Assembly: GCA_963712465.1 (NCBI GenBank)
Contig: CAVQHY010000004.1
Location: 434,001-498,000, forward strand
From: CAVQHY01 sp963712465
GTDB lineage: Bacteria > Actinomycetota > Thermoleophilia > Gaiellales > Gaiellaceae
Length of the DNA stretch: 64,000 bases
Reading direction: 5' to 3'
Shown piece after piece: positions 42,879-51,457 of this stretch; the stretch's first letter is position 1, and each line of letters starts with the position of its first letter. The translations under genes were made by a program, and so were the position numbers. The notes under the pieces are model-generated. The model ran no database searches, had not been told where the DNA came from, and worked only from the letters and a program-made list of their open reading frames with translations.

Positions 42879-42962
42879 GGCCTCCGGGCGTCGCCGCCCT
42901 CTCCATCGGCTCGGCCGCTCCCGGCCGGGGGTTGCGCGACGACGAGGGCGACCGTTTGGCCG

Positions 42963-44162
42963 CTACCCCGTGGGGGTGGGCTCGACGGCTGCGACCACGG
43001 AAGGCCACGTCGTATCCGCCTCCGGGGAGCGTTCGCGTCGTCGTTCCTCGGCGATCATCGCGCGGAGCGTTATGAGCAGGACGAGGTTGAAGAGCAGGGT
43101 GGCGAAGGCGCCGAGCTCTCGGTCTGCGAAGTCGAACACCTGGACGATGAAGATCGAGACGAGCAGCCCCCACTCGAACCACCGGTAGGCCTCGAGCCGT
43201 GAGCCGCGGATCAGCTTGTAGACGCCGACCGAGTAGAGCACTGCGACGATCGAGCTCGACGCGAGTGTCGCCCAGCCTGAGAAGCCGAGCTTCTGACCGC
43301 CGTTGACCTCGTCGTTGAACGAGCTGAACGTCCGATCCCGGGCGTTGATCGCATCGGCGATGTTCTCGCCCAGCTGGGCCACTTCGCCGAGAGCGGCCAG
43401 GGTGAGGATGACGAAGATGGCGGTCAGTAGCACGGTGAACCAGCGCTTCGTCGTGCGCTGCCAGTACCAGTCGCGGATCTGGCGGATCAGGCGGGTCGTT
43501 GCTAGCGGCGGCGGGGCCGGGATCGCGGCGACCTCGCGTAACAGCCCGCGCACTTGGCGCACGAGCGGGTCGCTTGGGTCGCTGCGGTCGAGCAGCGCGA
43601 GCGCCCGGGTGCGCTCGTCCTCGTTGAGGTCGCGGCTGGCCGCCTCCTTGAGGAGGTCGAGCGCGTTTGCGAGTGCCTCGGTCTGCGTGAGCCGCTTGCG
43701 CGTGAGCAGCGCGCGCGTAGCGAGCCAGATCAGGACGAGCGCGACGTAGATCAGCGCGAATGTCGGCCGGAAGAAGTAGTCGTTGTCGCTCGTGACGAAC
43801 TTGCCGATCTCGTCGATGAACAGCCCGAATCCGACCCCCCCGAGAAGCGCGGCGACCCAGCGCGAGGCCCGCGTGATCAGAGAGACGGTCAGAAGGACCG
43901 CGACCGCCAGCAGTGCCCCTCCCCAAAGCAGGTGCGCAACGTGGAGTCCGCCGCCGCCGAGCTGGGAGTAGCCGGTGGCGATCAGAAACAGCCGGATAGC
44001 CAAGATCGTGCCGATCGTGCAGACGAGGAACGTCTCGGTCAGGCCCTTCGCGTCAACCGACCTGATCGGCGATCCGAGCAGGCGATGGACGTAACGCGTC
44101 TTCAGATGCTGGCCAGCATCGAACGCCAGCGTCTTGACGCGATCGGTCTGAGAATCGGCCAT
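42963..44162 (-). CDS. multi-pass membrane protein with HxxH and FxDE motifs
   Basis: I do not recognise a characterised family for this 399-residue protein. It has about eight membrane helices in two groups (residues 40-175 and 245-375) separated by a charged cytoplasmic segment (RKRLTQTEALANALDLLKEA). The first group holds GLHVAHLLWGGAL and VGFGLFIDEIGKFVTSDND, which align with VHMHHMVPGVIL and FGIGAALTLDEFALM in the protein at 49433. Conserved His and Asp-Glu within helices suggest a metal or proton site. No Shine-Dalgarno sequence is obvious. Confidence 0.75.
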   Translation of the reverse strand: MADSQTDRVKTLAFDAGQHLKTRYVHRLLGSPIRSVDAKGLTETFLVCTIGTILAIRLFLIATGYSQLGGGGLHVAHLLWGGALLAVAVLLTVSLITRASRWVAALLGGVGFGLFIDEIGKFVTSDNDYFFRPTFALIYVALVLIWLATRALLTRKRLTQTEALANALDLLKEAASRDLNEDERTRALALLDRSDPSDPLVRQVRGLLREVAAIPAPPPLATTRLIRQIRDWYWQRTTKRWFTVLLTAIFVILTLAALGEVAQLGENIADAINARDRTFSSFNDEVNGGQKLGFSGWATLASSSIVAVLYSVGVYKLIRGSRLEAYRWFEWGLLVSIFIVQVFDFADRELGAFATLLFNLVLLITLRAMIAEERRRERSPEADTTWPSVVAAVEPTPTG

Positions 44163-44587
44163 CGACGCAGCGTGATCGTACCGCGATCGCTGACATGTCT
44201 CGGCTCGCGAGCTTGCTAGGAAAAGCGTGGGACTCGTCGCGATCTCGGTCTCGGCGCTGGCTCGTAGCGTTCACGGCGTGAAGCCACTCCGCTCGACACA
44301 GGAGCTGAACGCGGCAAAACGCGCGGCTGATCGCCAGACTCGCGCTTGAGGAAGGGCGCCTCCCTTCACCCGCAGGTCAGCGTGGGACACCAGCCTGCGA
44401 CTGGGACCGGGTGTGTCGCGGATGCCGTGGCGTCGAGCGGGTCGTAGCCGTACCACGGTGGCAGCGCGACCGTTGCGCGTTGCACTGGGGGGTCTTCAAA
44501 GACGCTCCTGGCAGACGCTGTTGAAGCGGTGCCCGCGGCGGCCGCAACCGCCGCGGGCTTCTTTAGGGTCAGGCGTCGACCACGTAC
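44163..44587. other. intergenic region with an orphan terminator
   Basis: I see no convincing gene in these 425 bases. A short frame 44278-44350 (VKPLRSTQELNAAKRAADRQ then stop) could be a gene tail. The only strong element is the terminator at 44531. A small RNA ending at that terminator is possible but not supported by other evidence. Confidence 0.5.
44531..44564 (+). terminator. rho-independent terminator
   Basis: A perfect 11-bp stem GCCCGCGGCGG / CCGCCGCGGGC with loop CCGCAA is followed by TTCTTT on the plus strand. No plus-strand gene precedes it within 1.9 kb. Confidence 0.8.
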
Positions 44588-45898
44588 TTACGCGGTACTG
44601 CAGTAGGCGCTGTCGAGCAGCTTGTAGAAGAGCGGGGCCCCCGCCTTCGGTATTGCACTCGGGTCGATGTTGACCATCAATACGGCTTGCCGCTTCCCGT
44701 TGGCGCTCGTGAACGCGTAGGTCCAGTAGCCGGGAAAGCTGCCGCTGTGGCCCCAGGCGGCGCCGCAGGAGGTTGGGAATCGCTCGATGCCGAGGCCGTA
44801 GCGCTGATGCAGATCGCCGTTGCTCGGGAGCGTCGTCTTCATGGCCTTAAGGAGAGCCGGATTGAGCACGCGCCCTGAGAGGAGCGCCCGATAGAAGTCG
44901 GCGACGTCGTCCACGGTGGAGACGATCGCGCCTGCCGGGCCCGAAAGCGACGGGCTCAGCCCCGACACGTCGGCCAACGGCGGCTGCCCGAGCAGGAAGT
45001 AGCCGTGCGCGTACGGGTCAGGCAGCTGCGTCGTCCTGGTCGGATAGGAGCTGCCGGCGAGATGGAGCGGCTCGAAGATCCGCCGCTTCAGCTCGGCGCC
45101 GATCGTGTTGCCGGTCACGCGCTCGATGATCAGGCCGGCAACGAGGTAGTTCGTGCTCGAGTAGGAGGAGCGCTTCGTGGCGCCGGGGGCGAAAAGCGCC
45201 TTGCGCGTGACGGCCAGCTTGACCAGTCTGAGCGGCGACCAGTAGTAGCCGAGGTTGCCGCTCAGGTAGGGCTTGAGGACGACCGGGTCCTTCTCGTGGT
45301 CGTAGAGGCCGCTCGTATGGTTGAGCAGCTGGCGGATCGTGATCTTGTCGCCCTTCGGCACGAGACCGGGCAGCCAGCGTTCGACGGTGTCGTTCAAACG
45401 CAGCTTGCCCTCGGCGACGAGTTGTAGGACGACCGTGGCGACATAGGTCTTGGTCAGGCTCGCAATGCGGTAGTGGTCGTCGGGCCGCATCGCACTTGTC
45501 GTGGCGAGGTCGGCGACTCCGCCCGTCAGAGACGTCGTTTGGTTTCCGTTTCGAACGAGCAGGATCGCCCCCGGGGCGCCGGCGGCGACGAGTGCGTCGA
45601 CGTCCTTCTGCAGGTTCGGCGTCTGGCTGCTTGCCGAAGGAGTCTTGCCCATCGCTGACGATGCGACAAGCGCCGCCGCCAAGCAGGCGAGAACGGCGCT
45701 CGAGACTGCGAGCCTCCGGCGTGGGCGGCTTTTCGGCTCCGCGTGCTGGTCTGAGGCTGGCATCTTGTTCCTCCCGGTGATCCAGCGGCCGATTCGGCCT
45801 GCCAGGTTGGTTGCTCTTCTCGGCTTGGCGACCGCCGCGTCTGGGGGCGTTTCGGCCTCGTTCGGCTGCGGCTCTTCTTGGATGACTCGCGTCTTCAT
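44588..45898 (-). CDS. serine beta-lactamase-family hydrolase (class C-like/DD-peptidase fold)
   Basis: This protein of 436 residues has the SxxK motif in RIASLTKTYVATV near residue 147, YxN in YSSTNYLVAGL near 240, and a C-terminal HSGSFPGYW in place of KTG. It is of the esterase/DD-peptidase beta-lactamase family. Two starts are plausible: 45898 (GAGGAGCAGCG upstream) adds 45 cytoplasmic residues, whereas 45763 (GGGAGGAACAAG upstream) begins close to the signal/anchor helix LAVSSAVLACLAAALVASSA. It is probably exported and may act on peptidoglycan or small esters; antibiotic resistance is not implied. Confidence 0.85.
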   Translation of the reverse strand: MKTRVIQEEPQPNEAETPPDAAVAKPRRATNLAGRIGRWITGRNKMPASDQHAEPKSRPRRRLAVSSAVLACLAAALVASSAMGKTPSASSQTPNLQKDVDALVAAGAPGAILLVRNGNQTTSLTGGVADLATTSAMRPDDHYRIASLTKTYVATVVLQLVAEGKLRLNDTVERWLPGLVPKGDKITIRQLLNHTSGLYDHEKDPVVLKPYLSGNLGYYWSPLRLVKLAVTRKALFAPGATKRSSYSSTNYLVAGLIIERVTGNTIGAELKRRIFEPLHLAGSSYPTRTTQLPDPYAHGYFLLGQPPLADVSGLSPSLSGPAGAIVSTVDDVADFYRALLSGRVLNPALLKAMKTTLPSNGDLHQRYGLGIERFPTSCGAAWGHSGSFPGYWTYAFTSANGKRQAVLMVNIDPSAIPKAGAPLFYKLLDSAYCSTA

Positions 45899-46019
45899 CG
45901 CTGCTCCTCTCGTGCGGGCGGGGCGTCTCAGCCAGACTCACACCCGCGGCCGCGCACCGAAAGACGGGAGACTTGCCAGTTCGGGGGACGGGTTTCTGGT
46001 GTCCTGCGGCGCCTGCGGG

Positions 46020-46664
46020 CTAGGAGCGCAGGTAAAGCAGCACGGCGAGCACGCGGCGCGAATCGGTCGCCGTCGACGGAAGGCCGAGCTTGCCGAAGAT
46101 GCTGGAGACGTACTTCTCGACCGCGCGGAGCGTGATCACGAGCTTGTCGGCAATCCCCTGGTTCGAGCGGCCCTCGGCCATCAGCACGAGCACCTCGCGC
46201 TCACGCGGCGTCAAGACGGCGAGTGGATCGCCGCTTCGGCGTTTGGAGAGGAGCGTAGAGACGATGATCGGGTCGATCGCGGAGCCGCCATCAGCGACGC
46301 GCCGCACCGCTTCGATGAACTCTTTAACGTCGCTGATCCGGTCCTTGAGTAGATACCCTGCACCCTCGGCCGCGTTCGCGAGCAGCTTCATCGCAAGCCC
46401 GAGCTCGAGGTACTGCGACAGCACGAGCACTCCTACCGACGGGTGCCGGGCGCGAATCTCGAGCGCAGCCTGCAGCCCCTCGTCGTGGTGCGTTGGCGGA
46501 AGCCGGATGTCGACGATCGCGACGTCGGGCGAGTAGCTTCGCACCTTGAGTAGAAGGTCGTCGGCCGTCTCGCAGCAGCCGACCACGTCGAACCCGGCGT
46601 CGCTGAGCAGACGCGCGACCCCTTCGCGGAGGAGGACGCTGTCCTCGGCGATCACGGCACGCAC
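46020..46664 (-). CDS. NarL/LuxR-family response regulator
   Basis: This 214-residue regulator has a receiver domain (AVIAEDSVLLREGVARLL, phospho-Asp in DVAIVDIRLPP near residue 52, Lys in GYLLKDR) and a C-terminal LuxR-type helix-turn-helix (LTPREREVLVLMAEGRSNQGIADKLVITLRAVEKYV). It overlaps the 3' end of the histidine-kinase gene by 13 bp, and the pair forms a standard two-component system. Confidence 0.93.
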   Translation of the reverse strand: MRAVIAEDSVLLREGVARLLSDAGFDVVGCCETADDLLLKVRSYSPDVAIVDIRLPPTHHDEGLQAALEIRARHPSVGVLVLSQYLELGLAMKLLANAAEGAGYLLKDRISDVKEFIEAVRRVADGGSAIDPIIVSTLLSKRRSGDPLAVLTPREREVLVLMAEGRSNQGIADKLVITLRAVEKYVSSIFGKLGLPSTATDSRRVLAVLLYLRS

Positions 46665-48412
46665 GGGATCTCCGCCCTGACCCGCGTGCCGCCGCCGTCC
46701 GGGCTCCAGACCCGGAGGCGGCCCCCAAGCGCCTCCACCCGGTCGGCGAGGCCGCGCAGTCCGCCGCCTCGCTCTGTGTCGGCGCCCCCGATCCCGTCGT
46801 CGACGACCTCGACCAGGATGAAACCGTTCCTGCGGCCCACGTCGACGGTCGCCGAAGATGCCTCCGCGTACTTCCCGACGTTCGCCAGGCTCTCGGAAAC
46901 GACGTAGTACGCAGCCACCTCGAGTGCCTCCGGGAGCCGGCCGTCGAGGTCGACCTTGAGCTCGACCGGAACTGGCGCCAGAGCCGCCAACTGCTCGAGC
47001 GCTACCGCAAGCCCATGTCCGCTGACGACTGCAGGGTGGAGCCCCCGCGCCAGCTCGCGGAGCTCCGCGAGGGAGGCTGCGATCTCGCGCCTCGCCTGCT
47101 CGAGCCTCGCCTTCTCGTCTGATCCCGCGTCAAGCTGCTCCTCGAGCAAGCTCAGCTCGAGCGAAAGGGCGACCAGCCGCTGCTGGGCACCGTCGTGCAG
47201 GTTGCGCTCCATGCGCTTCCGCTCTGTCTGGGCCACCTCCACGATACGTGCGCGCGACCCGCGCAGCTCCTCGAGCCGTGCTCGAAGCTCGACGTGCAGC
47301 CGCGCGTTTTCGAGCGCAATGCCAGCGGCCGCGGTCACCGCATCAAGCAGCTCAGGCTCATCCTTGAGCGAGGGATCGTGCAGCAGCGCCGCCACATGTG
47401 TCCCCTCCCGATCGATCAGCGTCATCGCTCGCCGGCTGTCCGGGGTCGGCAACTCAACCGGCTGGCCGGCGAGATCCGCATAGCTCCCGAACTCGGGCAG
47501 CCAGTACACGAGCGTCAGCGACGGATCGCGGAGCGCGCCTGCAAGCGCGTCGCGCAGATCGGCCGGCGACGGGTCCCCCCGCAGCCCCACGAGCAGGTCG
47601 CCGACGGACGAGCGAGCGAGGCGCGCATCGAGGAGCCCGATCAGGAACGCGATCGGCGAGATCCCGATCACGATCAAGGTCGCTCGCTGGAACTCCTTGA
47701 ACTCAGGGCCCTGGAATGCTCCGAGCACGAACAGGACGGCAATCATCACGAGGCCGATAGCGAACGAGTCGACGAGGAGCGCGACCGAACGACGTAGCGG
47801 CCGACCCGCACGTCGCCGTCGAGCCACGAGAACGCCGATGCCAGCCAGGCACATCGCGCTGATCGAGACGAGCTGAACCCGCTCCGCAACCTGCGCCGCG
47901 TCCGGCTGCGCCGAGATCACGAGCAGGTTGTCGGCCCCGAAGGCGCCGAGCGACATCTTGACGAGCTGGAGACCGATCGCCGATGCATAAGCGGACGCGA
48001 CGAGCACTCGCTCGAACCGCGTCCGCAGGCGGCCGTCTGGAAAGGCCAGGTAGACGTGCAAGAAGATCGCCGCAGGCAGCACGTCCAACGCCGCCCCGAT
48101 CGTGTGGAGGACGTCGGCGTGCGCGAACTGCAGCGCCGAGAGACCAGTTGCGAATCCGCCGGCGATCATCAGCAGCCCCAAGCGGCTGTCCGGTCGACGC
48201 CACCACGCCACAAGACCCGCTGCTATGTAGGGAAGGCTGATCCACTCCAGCAGCGCGACCTGCAGATTGCTGACGTCGCTGCTCAGCGCAAGAACGATCG
48301 AGCAAGCGGCGAGCCCGCAGCCAGCGAGCGCGATGGCCAGGAGCTGCCAATGCTTCGGCGCCCGAGCGCCGCTCGCATCTGCACCCGGCTCCGGTGCGGC
48401 AATCGTGGCCAT
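46652..48412 (-). CDS. membrane sensor histidine kinase (NarL-partner type)
   Basis: This 586-residue kinase has about eight membrane helices in residues 20-270, a GAF-like stretch to about 380 (RAMTLIDREGTHVAALLHDP), the dimerisation/phospho-acceptor HisKA_3 motif ERKRMERNLHDGAQQRLVAL near 400, and an ATPase domain with an N-box variant VVSESLANVGKYAEAS (KY instead of the usual KH) and VDDGIGGAD. It probably phosphorylates the response regulator at 46020. The signal is not evident. A palindrome AACCGCGGTT lies just upstream (48434-48443). Confidence 0.9.
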   Translation of the reverse strand: MATIAAPEPGADASGARAPKHWQLLAIALAGCGLAACSIVLALSSDVSNLQVALLEWISLPYIAAGLVAWWRRPDSRLGLLMIAGGFATGLSALQFAHADVLHTIGAALDVLPAAIFLHVYLAFPDGRLRTRFERVLVASAYASAIGLQLVKMSLGAFGADNLLVISAQPDAAQVAERVQLVSISAMCLAGIGVLVARRRRAGRPLRRSVALLVDSFAIGLVMIAVLFVLGAFQGPEFKEFQRATLIVIGISPIAFLIGLLDARLARSSVGDLLVGLRGDPSPADLRDALAGALRDPSLTLVYWLPEFGSYADLAGQPVELPTPDSRRAMTLIDREGTHVAALLHDPSLKDEPELLDAVTAAAGIALENARLHVELRARLEELRGSRARIVEVAQTERKRMERNLHDGAQQRLVALSLELSLLEEQLDAGSDEKARLEQARREIAASLAELRELARGLHPAVVSGHGLAVALEQLAALAPVPVELKVDLDGRLPEALEVAAYYVVSESLANVGKYAEASSATVDVGRRNGFILVEVVDDGIGGADTERGGGLRGLADRVEALGGRLRVWSPDGGGTRVRAEIPCVP

Positions 48413-48590
48413 GCTTCGGGATCGCGGTCTGAACCGCGGTTACCGACGTGAACGGTACCTCTCGACCGCACGCAATACATCGCAACGGCAACCCGTTTCT
48501 GTCGGCGGCACTGAACCGCCCTACGTTCCGGGACTCGTCCGGCCGCCAGCATCGCCATCCCCCCGTCATGATGTCGCGCCAAGGGGGCGT

Positions 48591-48880
48591 CTAGACGCGC
48601 TGCAGGTGGTGGGTCGCTTTGGTTGTCGTCAGGTATTTGAGGCCGTACCCGATGGCCCGGTCGAATCCGATGTGGGCTAGCCAGATTAGGTCGACCTGGA
48701 CCGCCGCGTCGGTATCGGTGACGACTCCAACCGTGGCGAGCGCCGCGGGCAGAACGTGGTGTGAGCCGCGTCGTGGGTCGCGGCGCCGACGCGCGGCCCG
48801 GCGGCGAAGGCGATCAGCGAAAGGTCGCGAGGATCAGCGCCAAAAAGAGCCACCAGGTAGTCGGCGTGAAAGCACAAGAC
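48591..48880 (-). pseudogene. DUF4260-like membrane protein remnant, frameshifted
   Basis: Two frames give CFHADYLVALFGADPRDLSLIAF and AAGPRVGAATHDAAHT, then, after a shift near 48750, HVLPAALATVGVV and LIWLAHIGFDRAIGYGLKYL. The latter motif is characteristic of the small DUF4260 membrane family as I know it. The N-terminal helix is missing and the frame is broken, so this is a remnant. Confidence 0.6.
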
Positions 48881-49432
48881 TGTCGCCGACGCGGCGACGA
48901 CACGCCTTCGGCGCGGAGGAGCCGAGGAAGCTGCTCGACCGCAGCGCTAGGACCTTATTGGCACCGGCCTTGCTCGGCGCGGCCGTTTCGCGAGTCGTCG
49001 TGTCGAGCGACCTCTAGTCGTCTTGCCTGGTTAGTTCATCAATCTGCCGGTCCGCTTCGCGAACGGTCTGCTCGGCGCGCTCATGGTCGCTGATCGCGTC
49101 GACGAGTTTCGCTTCGGCCGTCTCGAGCGCGCGCCGGGCGCCGTTCGATCGCGTCAAGTGCTACCATCTGCCGGCTCGTCCAATCAGTGGGCGGGCGGTG
49201 TTCCCGGCTCCAAACCATTGGCCGGCGGCATGTGTCGACAATCGTTTGGTCGGCGCGAAACGCGAGCGTCAGGAGCCGCATTGTCTATATCTTTTCACCG
49301 CACCGTACGGTGCTTTAGCCACTGGTGAACCTCGACGTCACGCGTAACAGTCTCTGTTGACGTGTGGCTCGGCGCACAAGGTGCCCTGCGGTCGGCCGGT
49401 TTCGGGTCGCTGCGGGGCGGGACAGTGAGTGT
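48881..49432. other. intergenic region with coiled-coil fragment
   Basis: No intact gene is supported. On the minus strand 49015-49140 encodes LETAEAKLVDAISDHERAEQ ending DELTRQDD, with a possible start (MVALDAIERR) only in another frame, so it looks like a broken small coiled-coil gene. A perfect palindrome GCACCGTACGGTGC lies at about 49302-49315 in the possible promoter region of the gene at 49433. Confidence 0.4.
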
Positions 49433-50197
49433 ATGAACGTCTTTCGATTCATCCCCGGGTATGAGTCGGGAGTCTATGAGGAGGGGAAAGAGCCTTTGCT
49501 CTTTCTCTTCCTCTCGTTCCTCGTCGCCTGCGCCTTGACCCGCCTTTACACCCGGCTAGCTCGCAGCCACAACTGGGGCAGCGGCAGCGTCGGCGGCGTC
49601 CACATGCATCACATGGTGCCCGGGGTGATCCTCATGGTGGCCTCGGCGATTATGGCCTTCTCCCAGTTCCGAGAGAACAACGTCGTCGTGGAGCTCGCAG
49701 CAGTGGGCTTCGGCATCGGTGCCGCGCTCACTCTCGACGAGTTCGCGCTCATGTTCCACCTCAAGGACGTCTACTGGACGCGGGAAGGGCAGACGTCCGT
49801 GGACGCGATGATCATGGGTCTCGCCGCCTCGGGCCTTTTGCTGGCGAGCTCGTCCCAATTCGAAGGCGAACGCTCCATCGCGCTCTTCACCACGATCGCA
49901 GTAAGCGCCGTTCTCGCGGCGATCACCTTCCTCAAGAACAAGCCGATCCTTGGCGTCGTCGCCATCTTCGTCTCGCCCATGGGTATCGTCGGAGCGCTGC
50001 GGCTAGCCAAACCGAACTCGGCGTGGGCTCACTGGTTCTACGATCCTCGGCGAGGAAGTCGCCGACGAACGCAGAAGCGTCAGCGCAAGCTCCAACGCAG
50101 CACCCAACGCTTCGAGCAGGGGCAGCTCGGCCGGTTCGAACGCTGGTTCTCTCATCTCATCGGCGGCAAACCCCACCTCCCCTCGCCACGAGGCTAG
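49433..50197 (+). CDS. membrane protein with HMHH and LDE motifs
   Basis: This 254-residue protein has about six hydrophobic segments. The first loop and second helix contain GGVHMHHMVPGVILMVASAI near residue 53 and FGIGAALTLDEFALMFHLKD near 94. The same arrangement (H..H, then DE about 35-45 residues later) is found in the larger protein at 42963, so the two are distant homologues. The C terminus is a basic tail (RRGSRRRTQKRQRKLQRSTQR). Conserved His, Asp and Glu in the membrane suggest metal binding. Function is unknown. Confidence 0.78.
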   Translation: MNVFRFIPGYESGVYEEGKEPLLFLFLSFLVACALTRLYTRLARSHNWGSGSVGGVHMHHMVPGVILMVASAIMAFSQFRENNVVVELAAVGFGIGAALTLDEFALMFHLKDVYWTREGQTSVDAMIMGLAASGLLLASSSQFEGERSIALFTTIAVSAVLAAITFLKNKPILGVVAIFVSPMGIVGALRLAKPNSAWAHWFYDPRRGSRRRTQKRQRKLQRSTQRFEQGQLGRFERWFSHLIGGKPHLPSPRG

Positions 50198-50289
50198 CCT
50201 CCGCCTGAAGAGTCGCCTCGACTTCCGTCCATGCGCGCGACTCGCCAAGCCCCGCCGAGCGCCGACCTGTCCGTGGCGTCCCCGAGCTG

Positions 50290-50562
50290 GTGGAGAATGC
50301 GCGCGCCGTGATCACGCTCGAGAACAACCCCGTCACCGGAGGGCTCGGCTCGGCCGTCGCCGAGACGATCGCCGAGCAAAGGATCGACCGGCCGTTCGCC
50401 CGCCTCGGCCCTCAGGACACATACGCGGTCGGCGGGACGCAGCCCTACGTCCTGGAGCGCTTCGGCCTCTCCGCCGCCGCGGTCGTCCGCTCGGCCGAGA
50501 CGCTCCTCGGCGCCAGGCTCGGGTTCGCGGCAGGAGGCGCTCTGAGGGGTCAGCCCCAGTGA
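50290..50562 (+). pseudogene. C-terminal remnant of a transketolase-like enzyme
   Basis: About 90 codons (ELVENARAVITLENNPVTGG, LGSAVAETIAEQ, RLGPQDTYAVGG and LERFGLSAAAVV) match only the C-terminal domain of transketolase/dehydrogenase E1-type enzymes. The thiamine-binding and pyrimidine domains are not present upstream. It is a truncated gene whose stop overlaps the GTG of the gluconolactonase gene. Confidence 0.75.
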
Positions 50563-51440
50563 GCCTTCGAGACCTGCTTGAGCCGGGCGCGACGTTGGAG
50601 CGGATCGGGTCGGGGTTCGGCTTCACGGAGGGGCCGGTGTGGAACGTCGGCGGCGGCTACCTCGTCTTCTCCGACCTCGAGCAGGACGTCCGCCGCCGTT
50701 GGGGTCCGCGCTCGGGGTTCGTCGAGGTCGCGCGCCCGACGAATCACACGAACGGGATGACCTACGATCGCGAGGGGCGACTGCTCGCGTGCGAGCACGC
50801 CACCAGCCTGGTCGTCCGCCATGAGCTCGACGGCGGGCGCACGGTGCTCGCGTCCCACTACGAGGGCAGGGAGCTGAACAGCCCGAACGACATCGTCGTC
50901 CGCTCGGACGGGGCGATCTACTTCACCGACCCCGGGTACGGCCGGACGAACGACGTGCACGGCATCACCCGGGCCCAGGAGCTCGACTTCCAGGGCGTCT
51001 TCCGACTCGCACCGGAGGGCGGAGAGCCGCAGCTGCTGGTCGACGACTTCGCGATGCCGAACGGGCTCGCGTTCGGCCCGGGCGAGTCGGTGCTCTATGT
51101 CGACGACACCGACCTCATGCACGTGCGGCGGTTCGAGGTTCGACCGGATGGAACACTCGGTGGAGGCGACGTGTGGTTCGAGGAGCACGGCGACCCGGCG
51201 GACGGCTTCCCTGACGGGCTCAAGGTTGACGAGCGCGGCAACGTCTGGGTCTGCGGGCCCGGGGGGATCTGGATGATCGATCCGACGGGCGACTTCCTCG
51301 GCGTGATCGAGACGCCGGAGATCGCCGCCAACCTGACCTGGGGCGGCGGCGACCTGCGCACCCTGTTCGTGACGGCGACGACGGGCCTGTACGCGATCCG
51401 CACGAGCGTCGGCCCGTACCTCGTTCCCCATCTGCTCTGA
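50559..51440 (+). CDS. SMP-30/gluconolactonase-family lactonase
   Basis: This 293-residue six-bladed propeller enzyme has the metal Glu in FTEGPVWNVGGGYLVFSD near residue 25, the substrate/metal Asn and Asp in SPNDIVVRSDGAIYFTDPGYG near 110, and MPNGLAFGPGESVLYVDDT near 165 followed by DGLKVDERGNVWV near 215. It hydrolyses sugar lactones to aldonic acids. It starts at a GTG overlapping the remnant upstream and lies 17 bp before the semialdehyde dehydrogenase gene, consistent with a pentose or hexose acid pathway. Confidence 0.87.
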   Translation: MSLRDLLEPGATLERIGSGFGFTEGPVWNVGGGYLVFSDLEQDVRRRWGPRSGFVEVARPTNHTNGMTYDREGRLLACEHATSLVVRHELDGGRTVLASHYEGRELNSPNDIVVRSDGAIYFTDPGYGRTNDVHGITRAQELDFQGVFRLAPEGGEPQLLVDDFAMPNGLAFGPGESVLYVDDTDLMHVRRFEVRPDGTLGGGDVWFEEHGDPADGFPDGLKVDERGNVWVCGPGGIWMIDPTGDFLGVIETPEIAANLTWGGGDLRTLFVTATTGLYAIRTSVGPYLVPHLL

Positions 51441-51457
51441 GCCGGTAGGCTCAACCG

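Noticed and set aside
44401..44564. Possible tRNA or structured RNA before the terminator
   Set aside because: I could not fold a cloverleaf with conserved T-loop and acceptor arms; only the terminator hairpin is convincing.
44588..45898. Antibiotic-resistance beta-lactamase
   Set aside because: The fold includes many esterases and peptidases, and the third motif is HSG and not KTG, so a resistance function is not supported.
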